A stretch of 64,000 bases of DNA from Dryocola sp032000125 (GCA_032000125.1 DAMALH010000015.1:1-64000), one strand, 5' to 3'. Shown: positions 15,690 to 25,293, numbered from the stretch's first letter. A program made the numbers and translations. The notes: generated by a model not told the origin, from the sequence alone.

Positions 15690-17198
15690 TTACTCAGCCT
15701 GCAGCTTCGTCGGCGGCGCAGAATGATAAATGGCATCCGCATCAGCAAAGCGGTTAAGCATCGCCTTCGACGGCGCTTTCCCCATCAGGCTCACCACCAC
15801 AATCCCGATGCTGGCAAAGATGAAGCCCGGAATAATTTCGTACAGGCCCAGCCATGCAAACTGTTTCCAGACGATGACCGTTACCGCGCCAATAATCATG
15901 CCGACCAGCGCGCCGTTACGGGTCATACGGGACCACATAACGGAGAACAGAATAACCGGCCCAAACGCCGCGCCGAAGCCTGCCCAGGCGTAGCTCACCA
16001 GACCCAGAACGCGGTTTTCAGGATTAGCTGCCAGCGCGATGGCGACCAGCGCTACCACCAGCACCATTACGCGTCCTACCCATACCAGCTCTTTTTGACT
16101 CGCGCCTTTGCGCAAGAACGCCTTATACAAATCTTCTGTAATGGCGCTGGAGCAAACCAGAAGCTGACAGCTTAGCGTCGACATCACCGCCGCCAGAATG
16201 GCGGAAAGCAGGATACCGGCAATCCACGGATTAAACAGGATCTGCGCCAGTTCAATAAACACACGCTCGCCGTTCTGGTTCACCGCCCCAGCCTGCGCCG
16301 GGTTGTTAGTAAAGTAAGCAATCCCAAAGAAGCCCACCGCACAGGCGCCTGCCAGACACAGGATCATCCACGTCATGCTGATACGACGCGCGTTAACGAT
16401 GGTGTGGTGAGAGTCCGCCGCCATAAAACGCGCCAGAATATGCGGTTGCCCAAAGTAGCCCAGGCCCCAGCCCATCAGCGAAATGATAGCGACAAAGTTA
16501 AGGCCCTTGAGCATATCGAGGTTTTCGATGCTTTTCTGTTTGATAACCAGCAGCGAATCATCCAGCCCGCCCACCGCTATAATGACCATTACCGGCGTCA
16601 GAATTAGCGCGAAAATCATCAGGCTGGCCTGCACGGTATCGGTCCAGCTTACCGCCAGGAACCCGCCGACAAAGGTATAGATGATGGTTGCTGCGGCCCC
16701 CGCCCAGAGCGCGGTTTCGTAGCTCATGCCGAAGGTGCTTTCAAACAGACGCGCGCCCGCCACGATGCCGGAGGCGCAATAAATCGTGAAGAACAGCAAA
16801 ATGACCAGCGCGGAGATAATACGCAGCAAACGGCTTTTATCTTCAAAACGACCGGTGAAATAATCCGGCAGCGTCAACGCGTTATTGTTCACTTCGGTAT
16901 GAACGCGCAAACGGCCGGCGACCAGTTTCCAGTTAATATAAGCGCCAACGGTTAAGCCAATCGCAATCCAGCTTTCGGAAATGCCGGAGAGAAATATCGC
17001 ACCGGGCAGCCCCATTAATAGCCAGCCGCTCATATCCGAAGCGCCGGCGGATAACGCAGTGACCAGACTCCCCAGGCTACGGCCGCCGAGAATATAATCA
17101 TCAAAGTTTTTGGTTGAGCGCCAGGCGATAAACCCTATCAATATCATGCCGAAGATATAAACAAGGAAAGTCACCAGCATTGGTGTACTCATGGTCAT
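15690..17198 (-). CDS. putP: Sodium/proline symporter PutP
   Basis: PutP is the high-affinity Na+-coupled proline importer (SSS family, LeuT fold, 13 helices). The 502 residues equal the E. coli length and align without gaps. The conserved stretch GGRSLG after about residue 37, SAGASDMSGWLLMGLPG (about 50-66) and LSAILAAVMSTLSCQLLV (about 333-350) include the Na+ and proline sites. It is divergent from putA across a 431-base control region with PutA-type boxes, so proline should lift repression by releasing PutA from DNA. Confidence 0.97.
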   Translation of the reverse strand: MTMSTPMLVTFLVYIFGMILIGFIAWRSTKNFDDYILGGRSLGSLVTALSAGASDMSGWLLMGLPGAIFLSGISESWIAIGLTVGAYINWKLVAGRLRVHTEVNNNALTLPDYFTGRFEDKSRLLRIISALVILLFFTIYCASGIVAGARLFESTFGMSYETALWAGAAATIIYTFVGGFLAVSWTDTVQASLMIFALILTPVMVIIAVGGLDDSLLVIKQKSIENLDMLKGLNFVAIISLMGWGLGYFGQPHILARFMAADSHHTIVNARRISMTWMILCLAGACAVGFFGIAYFTNNPAQAGAVNQNGERVFIELAQILFNPWIAGILLSAILAAVMSTLSCQLLVCSSAITEDLYKAFLRKGASQKELVWVGRVMVLVVALVAIALAANPENRVLGLVSYAWAGFGAAFGPVILFSVMWSRMTRNGALVGMIIGAVTVIVWKQFAWLGLYEIIPGFIFASIGIVVVSLMGKAPSKAMLNRFADADAIYHSAPPTKLQAE

Positions 17199-17629
17199 GC
17201 AAGTTCTCCAGATTGTTTACCGGTTTTTTATAAGCGTTAAACCGTTATTGCCTTGCCGGAACGCAGCGTGGCTTGTTATGGCGTTCATTCGCGACCGTAT
17301 CCTGCAGGAAGCCCGTTTTATTCACAAACGATTTAACACAGCATTCACAAGAAATTCACCCCACAAAAAATACCTTTTTTACGGAGGTTGCACTCGCTCA
17401 CATTTTTCTCGGTTGCACCTTTATAAAGTGTTAACTATGTCCGTAAATTCCCGCTATCCGCAAATAATTAGCCAGATGGCTTTCTTATTTTAAATTTAAC
17501 AATCGCACCCTTTTTCCAGCCTGTTATCCGGCTCACATTTAACAAGGTTGCACAAAGTTGCAACATGGTGGATATTGCCGGGTAAATTTTGCTGTTACCC
17601 ATTTTAATCTTGCACAAGGGAGTCTTGGC
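17199..17629. promoter_or_regulatory. put control region with four GTTGCA PutA boxes
   Basis: PutA represses putP and putA by binding GTTGCA-type sequences in this divergent region. The motif occurs at 17387-17392, 17412-17417, 17547-17552 and 17557-17562, the last two spaced ten bases apart so they face the same side of the helix. No gene lies in the region. Confidence 0.75.
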
Positions 17630-20600
17630 ATGGGCACCACTACCATGGGCGTTAAACTCGACGAAGCGACCCGCGAGCGAATTAAGCTTGCCGCTTCACG
17701 CATTGACCGCACGCCGCACTGGCTAATTAAACAGGCAATTTTTAACTACCTTGAACGCCTGGAAAATAACGATGAACTGCCAGAATTACCGGCTTTGCTT
17801 GCGGGTGCCGCTAATGAAAGCGAAGAAGCCGCGCCGGTGGCGGAAGAAACGCCCCCGCCTTTCCTCGATTTTGCCGAGCAAATTCTGCCCCAGTCCGTTA
17901 GCCGCGCCGCGATTACCGCGGCCTGGCGGCGTCCTGAAACCGACGCGGTGCCTATGATTCTTGAGCAGGCGCGCCTGCCGCAGCCGCTTGCGGAACAAAC
18001 GCACAAACTAGCCTGGCAACTGGCCGAAAAGCTGCGCAATCAGAAAAGCGCATCCGGCCGGGCGGGCATGGTTCAGGGATTGCTACAGGAATTCTCGCTC
18101 TCTTCCCAGGAAGGCGTGGCGCTGATGTGCCTGGCAGAAGCCCTGTTGCGTATTCCGGACAAGGCGACCCGGGATGCGTTAATCCGCGATAAAATCAGCA
18201 ACGGCAACTGGCATTCCCATATTGGACGCAGCCCGTCGCTGTTTGTGAACGCCGCCACCTGGGGCTTGCTGTTTACCGGGCGTCTGGTGTCCACGCACAA
18301 CGAAACCAGCCTCTCCCATTCGCTTAACCGCATTATTAGCAAGAGCGGCGAGCCGCTGATCCGCAAAGGTGTGGATATGGCGATGCGCCTGATGGGCGAA
18401 CAGTTCGTCACCGGCGAAACCATAGCTGAAGCGCTGGCTAACGCCCGCAAACTGGAAGAGAAAGGGTTCCGCTACTCCTACGATATGCTTGGTGAAGCCG
18501 CGCTGACCGCCGCCGACGCGCAGGCGTATATGGTTTCCTACCAGCAGGCTATTCACGCCATAGGTAAAGCCTCCAACGGGCGCGGTATTTACGAAGGCCC
18601 CGGCATTTCAATCAAGCTTTCCGCTCTGCATCCGCGCTACAGCCGCGCGCAGTACGACCGAGTGATGGAAGAGCTCTATCCGCGTCTGAAATCCCTGACG
18701 CTGCTGGCCCGCCAGTATGACGTGGGCATCAATATCGATGCCGAAGAAGCCGACCGCCTGGAAATTTCTCTCGATCTGCTTGAGAAGCTTTGCTTCGAGC
18801 CGGAGCTGGCAGGCTGGAACGGCATCGGCTTTGTGATTCAGGCCTATCAGAAACGCTGCCCGTTCGTTATCGATTATCTGATAGAGCTGGCGACCCGCAG
18901 CCAGCGCCGCCTGATGATCCGCCTGGTGAAAGGAGCATACTGGGACAGCGAAATCAAACGTGCCCAGATGGAAGGCCTTGAGGGCTACCCGGTTTACACT
19001 CGCAAGGTGTACACCGATATCTCCTATCTGGCCTGTGCAAAAAAATTGCTGACGGTGCCCAATCTGATTTATCCGCAGTTCGCGACGCACAATGCCCATA
19101 CGCTTGCGGCGATTTACAACCTCGCCGGGCAGAACTACTACCCTGGCCAGTACGAATTCCAGTGCCTGCACGGCATGGGCGAGCCGCTCTACGACCAGGT
19201 TGTAGGTAAAATTGCCGACGGCAAGCTGAACCGCCCTTGCCGTATTTATGCGCCGGTGGGCACGCATGAAACGCTGCTGGCCTATCTGGTGCGTCGTCTG
19301 CTGGAAAACGGGGCCAATACCTCATTTGTTAACCGTATCGCGGACAACACGCTGTCGCTGGACGATCTGGTAGCCGACCCGGTTACCGCAACGGAAGCCC
19401 TCGCAAGCAAAGAGGGCCAGCTTGGGCTGCCGCACCCGAAAATCGCGCTGCCAAAAGATCTCTATGGCGAAGGCCGCAGCAACGCCAGCGGCCTGGATCT
19501 GGCGAACGAACATCGCCTTGCCTCTCTCTCCTCGGCCCTGCTTAACAGCGCAGCGCACAAATGGCAGGCGCTACCGATCCTTGAAGAAGCCGTTAATCCC
19601 GGCGAACTGGTTGAAGTTAAGAACCCGGCTGAGCCAAACGACATCGTTGGTTTCACGCGTGAAGCCACCGCTGACGAAGTCTCACTTGCGCTGGAAAATG
19701 CGGTAAATAACGCGCCGATCTGGTTTGCGACGCCGCCGCAGGAACGTGCTCTGATCCTGGAACGCGCGGCCGTTATCATGGAAGACCAGATGCAACAACT
19801 TATCGGCATCCTGGTTCGCGAAGCGGGCAAAACCTTCAGCAACGCGATCGCGGAAGTGCGTGAAGCCGTTGATTTCCTGCGCTACTACGCAGGCCAGGTG
19901 CGGGAAGACTTCGATAATGAAACGCACCGCCCGCTGGGCCCGGTGGTGTGCATCAGCCCGTGGAACTTCCCGCTTGCGATCTTCACCGGCCAGATTGCCG
20001 CCGCGCTTGCCGCCGGCAACAGCGTGCTGGCAAAACCTGCGGAACAAACTCCGCTGATTGCCGCCCAGGGTGTGGCGATTTTACTGGAAGCCGGGGTGCC
20101 TGCGGGCGTATTGCAACTGCTGCCTGGCCGCGGTGAAACGGTCGGCGCTCAGCTAACCGGCGATGCCCGCGTGCGTGGCGTAATGTTTACTGGATCGACA
20201 GAAGTTGCGACTCTGCTGCAACGCAATATTGCCGACCGCCTGGACCCACAGGGCCGCCCGACGCCGCTGATTGCCGAAACCGGCGGTCTGAACGCGATGA
20301 TCGTGGATTCTTCAGCGCTGACAGAGCAGGTGGTGATCGATGTCGTCGCCTCCGCATTCGACAGCGCCGGACAACGCTGTTCCGCCCTGCGCGTGCTGTG
20401 CGTGCAGGAAGAGGTAGCCGAGCACACGCTGCAAATGCTGCGCGGCGCGATGGCGGAGTGCCGTATGGGTAATCCTGGCCGTCTGACAACCGATATCGGT
20501 CCGGTGATTGACGCCGAAGCGAAGGAAAACATCGACAAACATATTCAGGCGATGCGCGCCAAAGGGCGCAAAATCTTCCAGGCCGCGCGAGAAGACGACC

Positions 20601-21592
20601 AGGACATGAAGGAGTGGCAAAGCGGGACCTTCGTTGCGCCAACGCTTATAGAGCTGGAAAGCTTCGACGAGATGCAAAAAGAGGTCTTCGGGCCGGTGCT
20701 GCACGTGGTGCGCTACAACCGCAACAACCTTGGAGCGCTGGTTGAGCAGATTAACGCGGCAGGTTACGGCCTGACGCTCGGCGTGCATACCCGCATCGAC
20801 GAAACCATCGCTCAGGTTACCGGTTCCGCCCACGTCGGGAATATGTATGTGAACCGCAATATGGTTGGCGCGGTTGTCGGCGTCCAGCCGTTCGGCGGCG
20901 AAGGCCTGTCTGGTACAGGGCCGAAGGCCGGTGGCCCGCTCTATCTGTACCGCCTGTTGGCTAACCGTCCGGAAGACGCGTTGCAGAAAACCTTTACCCG
21001 CCAGGACGCGGACCTGCCGGTAGATACCACGTTAAAAGCAAGCCTGCAGGAAGCGCACCAGGCGCTGACCGAGTGGGCAACAAACCGTGGCGATCTCCAT
21101 GCCGTTTGCCAGCGCTTTGCGGAATTTGCACAAAGCGGCACGCTGCGCCAGTTGCCGGGCCCGACGGGCGAGCGCAACACTTACGCTCTGATGCCGCGCG
21201 AGCGCGTGCTGTGCGTGGCGGATAACGAACAGGATGCGCTGGTACAGCTAGCGGCGGTGACAAGCGTGGGCAGCCGAGCATTGTGGGCCGATGATGCGCT
21301 GCATCGCGATCTGGCAAAACAACTGCCGCCGCAGGTTCAGCAGAAAATCGATTTTGCGAAACCAGAAGCGCCGATCGCGCAGCAGTTTGATGCGGTGATT
21401 TATCACGGCGATTCAGACCAACTGCGTGAACTGTGTGAACAGGTGGCCGCCCGCATCGGGCCAATTGTTTCAGTACAGGGCTTTGCGCGTGCAGAAAATA
21501 ACCTGCTGCTTGAGCGTCTGTACATGGAGCGTTCGCTAAGCATAAACACTGCGGCAGCCGGCGGGAACGCCAGCCTGATGACAATCGGCTAA
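17630..21592 (+). CDS. putA: Trifunctional proline utilisation protein PutA
   Basis: PutA oxidises proline to glutamate in two steps (FAD-dependent proline dehydrogenase, NAD+-dependent pyrroline-5-carboxylate dehydrogenase) and also represses put. From the ATG at 17630 (ribosome site AAGGGA) it has 1320 residues, the E. coli length; the frame is open upstream to 17558 but that stretch is not conserved. The ribbon-helix-helix is at 1-47 (MGVKLDEATRERIKLAASRI). The dehydrogenase barrel spans about 260-570 (YDMLGEAALTAADA), and the aldehyde dehydrogenase about 650-1120, with catalytic C917 in GQRCSAL. Confidence 0.98.
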   Translation: MGTTTMGVKLDEATRERIKLAASRIDRTPHWLIKQAIFNYLERLENNDELPELPALLAGAANESEEAAPVAEETPPPFLDFAEQILPQSVSRAAITAAWRRPETDAVPMILEQARLPQPLAEQTHKLAWQLAEKLRNQKSASGRAGMVQGLLQEFSLSSQEGVALMCLAEALLRIPDKATRDALIRDKISNGNWHSHIGRSPSLFVNAATWGLLFTGRLVSTHNETSLSHSLNRIISKSGEPLIRKGVDMAMRLMGEQFVTGETIAEALANARKLEEKGFRYSYDMLGEAALTAADAQAYMVSYQQAIHAIGKASNGRGIYEGPGISIKLSALHPRYSRAQYDRVMEELYPRLKSLTLLARQYDVGINIDAEEADRLEISLDLLEKLCFEPELAGWNGIGFVIQAYQKRCPFVIDYLIELATRSQRRLMIRLVKGAYWDSEIKRAQMEGLEGYPVYTRKVYTDISYLACAKKLLTVPNLIYPQFATHNAHTLAAIYNLAGQNYYPGQYEFQCLHGMGEPLYDQVVGKIADGKLNRPCRIYAPVGTHETLLAYLVRRLLENGANTSFVNRIADNTLSLDDLVADPVTATEALASKEGQLGLPHPKIALPKDLYGEGRSNASGLDLANEHRLASLSSALLNSAAHKWQALPILEEAVNPGELVEVKNPAEPNDIVGFTREATADEVSLALENAVNNAPIWFATPPQERALILERAAVIMEDQMQQLIGILVREAGKTFSNAIAEVREAVDFLRYYAGQVREDFDNETHRPLGPVVCISPWNFPLAIFTGQIAAALAAGNSVLAKPAEQTPLIAAQGVAILLEAGVPAGVLQLLPGRGETVGAQLTGDARVRGVMFTGSTEVATLLQRNIADRLDPQGRPTPLIAETGGLNAMIVDSSALTEQVVIDVVASAFDSAGQRCSALRVLCVQEEVAEHTLQMLRGAMAECRMGNPGRLTTDIGPVIDAEAKENIDKHIQAMRAKGRKIFQAAREDDQDMKEWQSGTFVAPTLIELESFDEMQKEVFGPVLHVVRYNRNNLGALVEQINAAGYGLTLGVHTRIDETIAQVTGSAHVGNMYVNRNMVGAVVGVQPFGGEGLSGTGPKAGGPLYLYRLLANRPEDALQKTFTRQDADLPVDTTLKASLQEAHQALTEWATNRGDLHAVCQRFAEFAQSGTLRQLPGPTGERNTYALMPRERVLCVADNEQDALVQLAAVTSVGSRALWADDALHRDLAKQLPPQVQQKIDFAKPEAPIAQQFDAVIYHGDSDQLRELCEQVAARIGPIVSVQGFARAENNLLLERLYMERSLSINTAAAGGNASLMTIG

Positions 21593-21607
21593 GGCTTCGC
21601 TACGCTA

Positions 21608-21638
21608 GAAAGGCTCCGTAAAAGGAGCCTTTTTCTTT
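21608..21638 (+). terminator. Terminator of putA
   Basis: AAAGGCTCC-gtaaaa-GGAGCCTTT followed by TTCTTT lies 15 bases after the putA stop. It overlaps the region just before the LprI-like gene. Confidence 0.85.
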
Positions 21639-21652
21639 AAGGAGTCATCATA

Positions 21653-22051
21653 ATGAAACGCGTGATACTGTTCCTGGCGAGCCTGCTGTTAAGCGCCACC
21701 GTCTATGCAACTGATTGCGAAAAAGCAAATACGCAGCTTGAAAGCAACGAGTGCTATAACTCGCAATACCAAAAAGACGACCAGATGCTTAACGAGACGT
21801 ATAAAAAAGTGCTGAGTCTTGCCACCCCCGAGCAGCAAGATTTGCTCCGGCAGGCGCAACTGGCGTGGATAAAAGTGCGCGATGCCGACTGTAAATTTGT
21901 CAGCTCCGGCAGCGAAGGCGGCACTGTCGCGCCGATGATCCACAGCATTTGTCTCTCAGACCGCACCAAAGAGCGTACCGCCTTCCTTGAATCGCTCACC
22001 CAGTGTGAAGAAGGCGATATGAGCTGCCCTTTGCCGCCGCAGCAAAATTAG
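21653..22051 (+). CDS. LprI-like (DUF1311) periplasmic protein
   Basis: A 132-residue protein with a signal peptide (MKRVILFLASLLLSATVYAT) and a mature part carrying six cysteines. The core (CEKANTQLESNECYNSQYQK, then LLRQAQLAWIKVRDADC) is typical of DUF1311/LprI proteins, some of which inhibit lysozyme; the function here is unproven. A clear ribosome site (AAGGAG) precedes the ATG. It sits directly after the putA terminator, and its stop overlaps the stop of the convergent rutR by four bases. Confidence 0.85.
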   Translation: MKRVILFLASLLLSATVYATDCEKANTQLESNECYNSQYQKDDQMLNETYKKVLSLATPEQQDLLRQAQLAWIKVRDADCKFVSSGSEGGTVAPMIHSICLSDRTKERTAFLESLTQCEEGDMSCPLPPQQN

Positions 22052-22692
22052 CGCACCCGGATGCCTTCAATAATCATCCGCTGCACGTTTTCCACCGTGC
22101 GGCGGAAAAATGCTTCATCATTTAGCGTGCTGCCCGTCACCGCTTCGACCTGGCTTGCAAAATCCGCATAATGCTGTGTGGTTGCCCAGAGCATAAAAAT
22201 CAGATGATGCGGGTCGACCGCCGCCAGTTTTCCAGCCGCCACCCAGCCGGCAATTATCGCCGATTTATCTTCCACCAGGGATTTCAAATCACCGGTTAGC
22301 TCATCTTTTAACAGCGGGGCGCCCTGCAGCATCTCAAGGCAAAACAGCCGGGAAGCCTGCGGGTGATCGCGCGATACTTCAAGCTTAAGCCGCACGTATT
22401 CACCGATGGCCGCCAGCGGCTCCAGCTCTTCACGAAACGCACGCAGCGGCGCGAGCCAGATAGCAAGAATTTGCTTGAGCACGGCTATATAGAGCGCTTC
22501 TTTTGAAGGGTAGTAATAAAGGAGATTGGTTTTGGATATCCCGGCGCGCTCCGCCACCTTATCAAGGCTTGTGCCGTGGATGCCGTACAGAGAGAAAAAT
22601 TCCAGACCCGCCGCCAGAATAGCCTGTTTTTTGGCGGCGACGGCAAGTGAACGCCGCCCGGTTGGTTTGGTTTGCGCTGCGCCTTCAGCCAT
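22048..22692 (-). CDS. rutR: Pyrimidine-responsive TetR-family regulator RutR
   Basis: In E. coli RutR binds uracil or thymine and represses rutABCDEFG while also affecting carAB, gad and other genes. The 214-residue protein has the TetR helix-turn-helix (residues about 20-65: TSLDKVAERAGISKTNLLYY) and aligns along its length with E. coli RutR, including the EALYIAVLKQILAIWLAPL region that precedes the ligand pocket. The rut operon that lies beside it in E. coli is absent; instead a DMT transporter gene ends 50 bases upstream in the same direction, so the two may be co-transcribed. Confidence 0.9.
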   Translation of the reverse strand: MAEGAAQTKPTGRRSLAVAAKKQAILAAGLEFFSLYGIHGTSLDKVAERAGISKTNLLYYYPSKEALYIAVLKQILAIWLAPLRAFREELEPLAAIGEYVRLKLEVSRDHPQASRLFCLEMLQGAPLLKDELTGDLKSLVEDKSAIIAGWVAAGKLAAVDPHHLIFMLWATTQHYADFASQVEAVTGSTLNDEAFFRRTVENVQRMIIEGIRVR

Positions 22693-22742
22693 GCTGAGCT
22701 TCTCCCTGTTCGATGTGCCACAAGCATAGCAAAGGCCGGGAT

Positions 22743-23666
22743 TTACAACGACTCGTTTGTACTCCCGGACGGCAGGACCGCTGCTTTTTTACGCTTGAGC
22801 TTCAGTTCGCTAACCAGCACGCCAAGCACAATCAGCGCGCCGCCAAACAGGGCCAGCAGCGGCAAACGCTCTCCGGCAATGCGCCCGAAGATACCGGCCC
22901 ACACCGGCTCGCCGGTATAAATTACCGTGGCGCGAGTCGGCGAAACGCTGCGCTGCGCCCAGTTCATCGTCACCTGAATAATGGCGCTAAAAATACCTAA
23001 CCCCAGCGCTATAACGACCAGGCCGACGCTAAACGACGGCATACTTTCACCTGCCGGGATCATAGTCGCAAAGGCCACCACGGACGCGGTTGCCAGTTGC
23101 ACAATGGTTACACGTTTAATATCCACCCTGCCCGCCCAGAGGCTTATCATGATTATCTCGGCGGCTATCGCCAGCGCGCTTAGCAGCGTGATGATCTCAC
23201 CTGCGCCCAGCGTTAACGAGGTCCCTTCCGGCCCGGCAAGGAAAATTAGCCCGGTAAAGGCCAGCGCCACGCCCAACCACGACATAATTCCCGGCATTTT
23301 TCCCAGGCAAACCCACTGCAGCAGCGGCACTAAAGGCACATACATGGCGGTAATAAATGCGGACTTACTGCTTGGAATAGTCTGCAATCCCCAGGTCTGC
23401 ATGCTGTAACCCATGGCGATAGCGATGCCAATGGCAACGCCCGCTTTTACTTCAAGCCACGTCAGGCCGCGCATGGATTTTATTGATAACAGGCCTACGG
23501 CAAGCGCGGCGGTGGCGAAACGCAGGCCGACAAAGAAAAATGGCCCGCTCAGGGTCATCGCATATTGCACGGCAAGGAAAGTCCCGCCCCAGAACATGGT
23601 GATCAGGATAAGGAGCGCTTCCGGGGGCTTCACGGAAAATTTATAACGGTTTAATAAGGCAGACAT
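22743..23666 (-). CDS. EamA/DMT-family transporter
   Basis: A 307-residue inner-membrane protein with ten predicted helices in two EamA repeats (TMFWGGTFLAVQYAM in the first, and a second after residue 160). The family exports metabolites such as amino acids or nucleobases; the substrate here is unknown. I chose the ATG at 23666; a TTG at 23699 is in frame, and neither has a strong ribosome site. The gene occupies the place where E. coli has rutABCDEFG, and rutR follows after 50 bases, so pyrimidine control of this exporter is possible but not shown. Confidence 0.85.
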   Translation of the reverse strand: MSALLNRYKFSVKPPEALLILITMFWGGTFLAVQYAMTLSGPFFFVGLRFATAALAVGLLSIKSMRGLTWLEVKAGVAIGIAIAMGYSMQTWGLQTIPSSKSAFITAMYVPLVPLLQWVCLGKMPGIMSWLGVALAFTGLIFLAGPEGTSLTLGAGEIITLLSALAIAAEIIMISLWAGRVDIKRVTIVQLATASVVAFATMIPAGESMPSFSVGLVVIALGLGIFSAIIQVTMNWAQRSVSPTRATVIYTGEPVWAGIFGRIAGERLPLLALFGGALIVLGVLVSELKLKRKKAAVLPSGSTNESL

Positions 23667-23754
23667 GACTATACCGACAGTAATTCGGGTGGCGTACAAG
23701 AGAGCTGACTATAGTGCGTTTTGAGGAAATCTGGCGCAATGGGCGGCAGAAAAT

Positions 23755-23780
23755 AAAAAACCGCCGGTAAAAACCGGCGG
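23755..23780 (-). terminator. Terminator of ymdF
   Basis: On the minus strand CCGCCGGT-tttt-ACCGGCGG is followed by TTTTTTATTTT. It lies about 60 bases after the ymdF stop. Confidence 0.85.
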
Positions 23781-23838
23781 TCGGGACAGGCAATTAGCTA
23801 ATAAAACAAGCAGCGTAACTAATTGCGGTTAGCTACGG

Positions 23839-24018
23839 CTATTTACTCTTGCTGCTGCTACCGTGGCTATTCTTGCCCCCTTTCTGGCCTGCTTCTGATG
23901 CACGTTGCGGGTCATTTTTAAAATTCCCGCCGCTGTGCTGACCACCTTTACGACCTGCTTCTGATGCTCTTTCACGGTCTTCAGCGAAATTACCTGAACC
24001 ACCACGATGGTTTGCCAT
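23839..24018 (-). CDS. ymdF: General stress protein YmdF (con-10/KGG family)
   Basis: A 59-residue hydrophilic protein made of KGG-type repeats: NFAEDRERASEAGRKGG and NFKNDPQRASEAGQKGG, then a serine/lysine tail. E. coli YmdF is nearly identical; the family (YciG, con-10) is induced in stationary phase and osmotic stress and is probably disordered. The start at 24018 has an excellent GGAGG site, although the frame is open far upstream. It is divergent from wrbA, as in E. coli. Confidence 0.93.
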   Translation of the reverse strand: MANHRGGSGNFAEDRERASEAGRKGGQHSGGNFKNDPQRASEAGQKGGKNSHGSSSKSK

Positions 24019-24409
24019 TTCTAACCTCCAGATTGGTGAAATCAATAAGTCATCATTGCATTTAGTCAAAGGAAAAATCCTTTCACCATGCGGCTTGCGG
24101 CCTGCGCCGTCATCGTTGCCGCGTGAAATTAAGCTTAGTGCAGCGGAGGTAATTGACCAGTTAACGGTAATATTCTGCAACATGTAATCGTCAGAACGGG
24201 TGATTTTTCCGCGCTGCGATTCATAAGATATTCTTATATTTGATGAAATGCCCGGCGCGGAAAACTGTGACGTAATGCTACATTTTGCCGATGCCGTCAC
24301 AGACTGGGCTAGCGCAAGGAAAAGGCACTCTGGTTTGCACTCTGGAGCACAGGACATATCTTTAAAGGAGGGCAGCAAACGCTGCGGTTTAATCCAGGAG
24401 TAAAGCAAG
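24019..24409. other. ymdF-wrbA divergent promoter region
   Basis: This is a 391-base region between two genes that are RpoS-dependent stress genes in E. coli. AT-rich blocks near 24220-24245 could hold a promoter. No repeat or RNA gene was seen. Confidence 0.4.
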
Positions 24410-25006
24410 ATGGCAAAAATACTGGTGCTCTATTATTCCATGTATGGACATATCGAGACTATGGCGCACGCCGTGGCGGAAGGGGCTCAAAAGGTCGATG
24501 GTGCTGAAGTCACGATAAAACGGGTGCCGGAAACCATGCCGGGCGACGCTTTTTTAAAAGCCGGGGGTAAAACTCAGAACGCCCCGCAGGCTACGCCGCA
24601 GGAGCTGGCGGAATACGACGCCATCATTTTTGGCACCCCTACCCGCTTTGGCAATATGTCAGGGCAAATGCGGACCTTCCTCGATCAAACCGGCGGCCTT
24701 TGGGCATCCGGTGGGCTTTACGGCAAGCTTGCCAGCGTGTTCAGTTCAACCGGTACAGGCGGCGGGCAGGAACACACTATCTCATCAACATGGACTACGC
24801 TTGCTCACCACGGGATGATCATTGTGCCGATTGGCTATGCGACACAGGAGCTGTTCGATGTTTCGCAGGTGCGCGGCGGCACCCCCTATGGTGCCACGAC
24901 CATAGCCGGAGGCGACGGCTCCCGTCAGCCAAGCCCGGAAGAGCTGTCCATTGCCCGCTACCAGGGCGAATACGTGGCTGGTCTGGCAGTCAAACTTAAC
25001 GGTTAA
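24410..25006 (+). CDS. wrbA: NAD(P)H:quinone oxidoreductase WrbA
   Basis: WrbA is a tetrameric FMN enzyme that reduces quinones by two electrons, limiting redox cycling; in E. coli it is stationary-phase induced. The 198-residue protein has the flavodoxin-like start ILVLYYSMYGHIETMA (residues 4-19), which binds the FMN phosphate, and the family loops TPTRFGNMSGQMRTFLDQTG and SSTGTGGGQEHT. The ribosome site is AGGAG. yccJ follows after 17 bases, as in E. coli. Confidence 0.97.
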   Translation: MAKILVLYYSMYGHIETMAHAVAEGAQKVDGAEVTIKRVPETMPGDAFLKAGGKTQNAPQATPQELAEYDAIIFGTPTRFGNMSGQMRTFLDQTGGLWASGGLYGKLASVFSSTGTGGGQEHTISSTWTTLAHHGMIIVPIGYATQELFDVSQVRGGTPYGATTIAGGDGSRQPSPEELSIARYQGEYVAGLAVKLNG

Positions 25007-25023
25007 TTTCAGAAGGAGCATAT

Positions 25024-25251
25024 ATGCCAACTCAAGAATCCAAGGCGCATCACGTCGGTGAATGGGCGAGTTTACGTAACACTTCTCCTGAAATAGCAGA
25101 AGCTATTTTTGAAGTGGCCGACTATGACGAAAAGCTCGCAGAAAAAATCTGGGAGGATGGCAACGACGAAGTACTGATTAAGGCGTTTGAGAAAACCGAC
25201 AAAGACTCGCTGTTCTGGGGTGAGCAAACCATAGAACGCAAAAACGTTTAG
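25024..25251 (+). CDS. yccJ: YccJ family protein
   Basis: A small acidic soluble protein of 75 residues (HHVGEWASLRNTSPEIAEAI, then VADYDEKLAEKIWEDG) with an AGAAGGAG site. It is conserved next to wrbA in enterobacteria and probably shares its transcript. The molecular function is unknown. Confidence 0.95.
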   Translation: MPTQESKAHHVGEWASLRNTSPEIAEAIFEVADYDEKLAEKIWEDGNDEVLIKAFEKTDKDSLFWGEQTIERKNV

Positions 25252-25263
25252 GTTGTTTAACCG

Positions 25264-25284
25264 GTCCCCCGCCTGCGCGGGGGA
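25264..25284. terminator. Hairpin between convergent yccJ and agp
   Basis: GTCCCCCGC-ctgc... pairs with GCGGGGGAC. The stem is strong but neither side has a long T run, so termination may be partial. Confidence 0.55.
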
Positions 25285-25293
25285 CTCGTTACG

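Noticed and set aside
18608..21584. Several frames of 120-220 codons antisense to putA
   Set aside because: All lie within the 1320-residue PutA frame, which aligns end to end with E. coli PutA.
23839..24408. 189-codon version of ymdF
   Set aside because: The first 130 codons run through the wrbA/ymdF promoter region without a start signal; GGAGG and homology fix the start at 24018.
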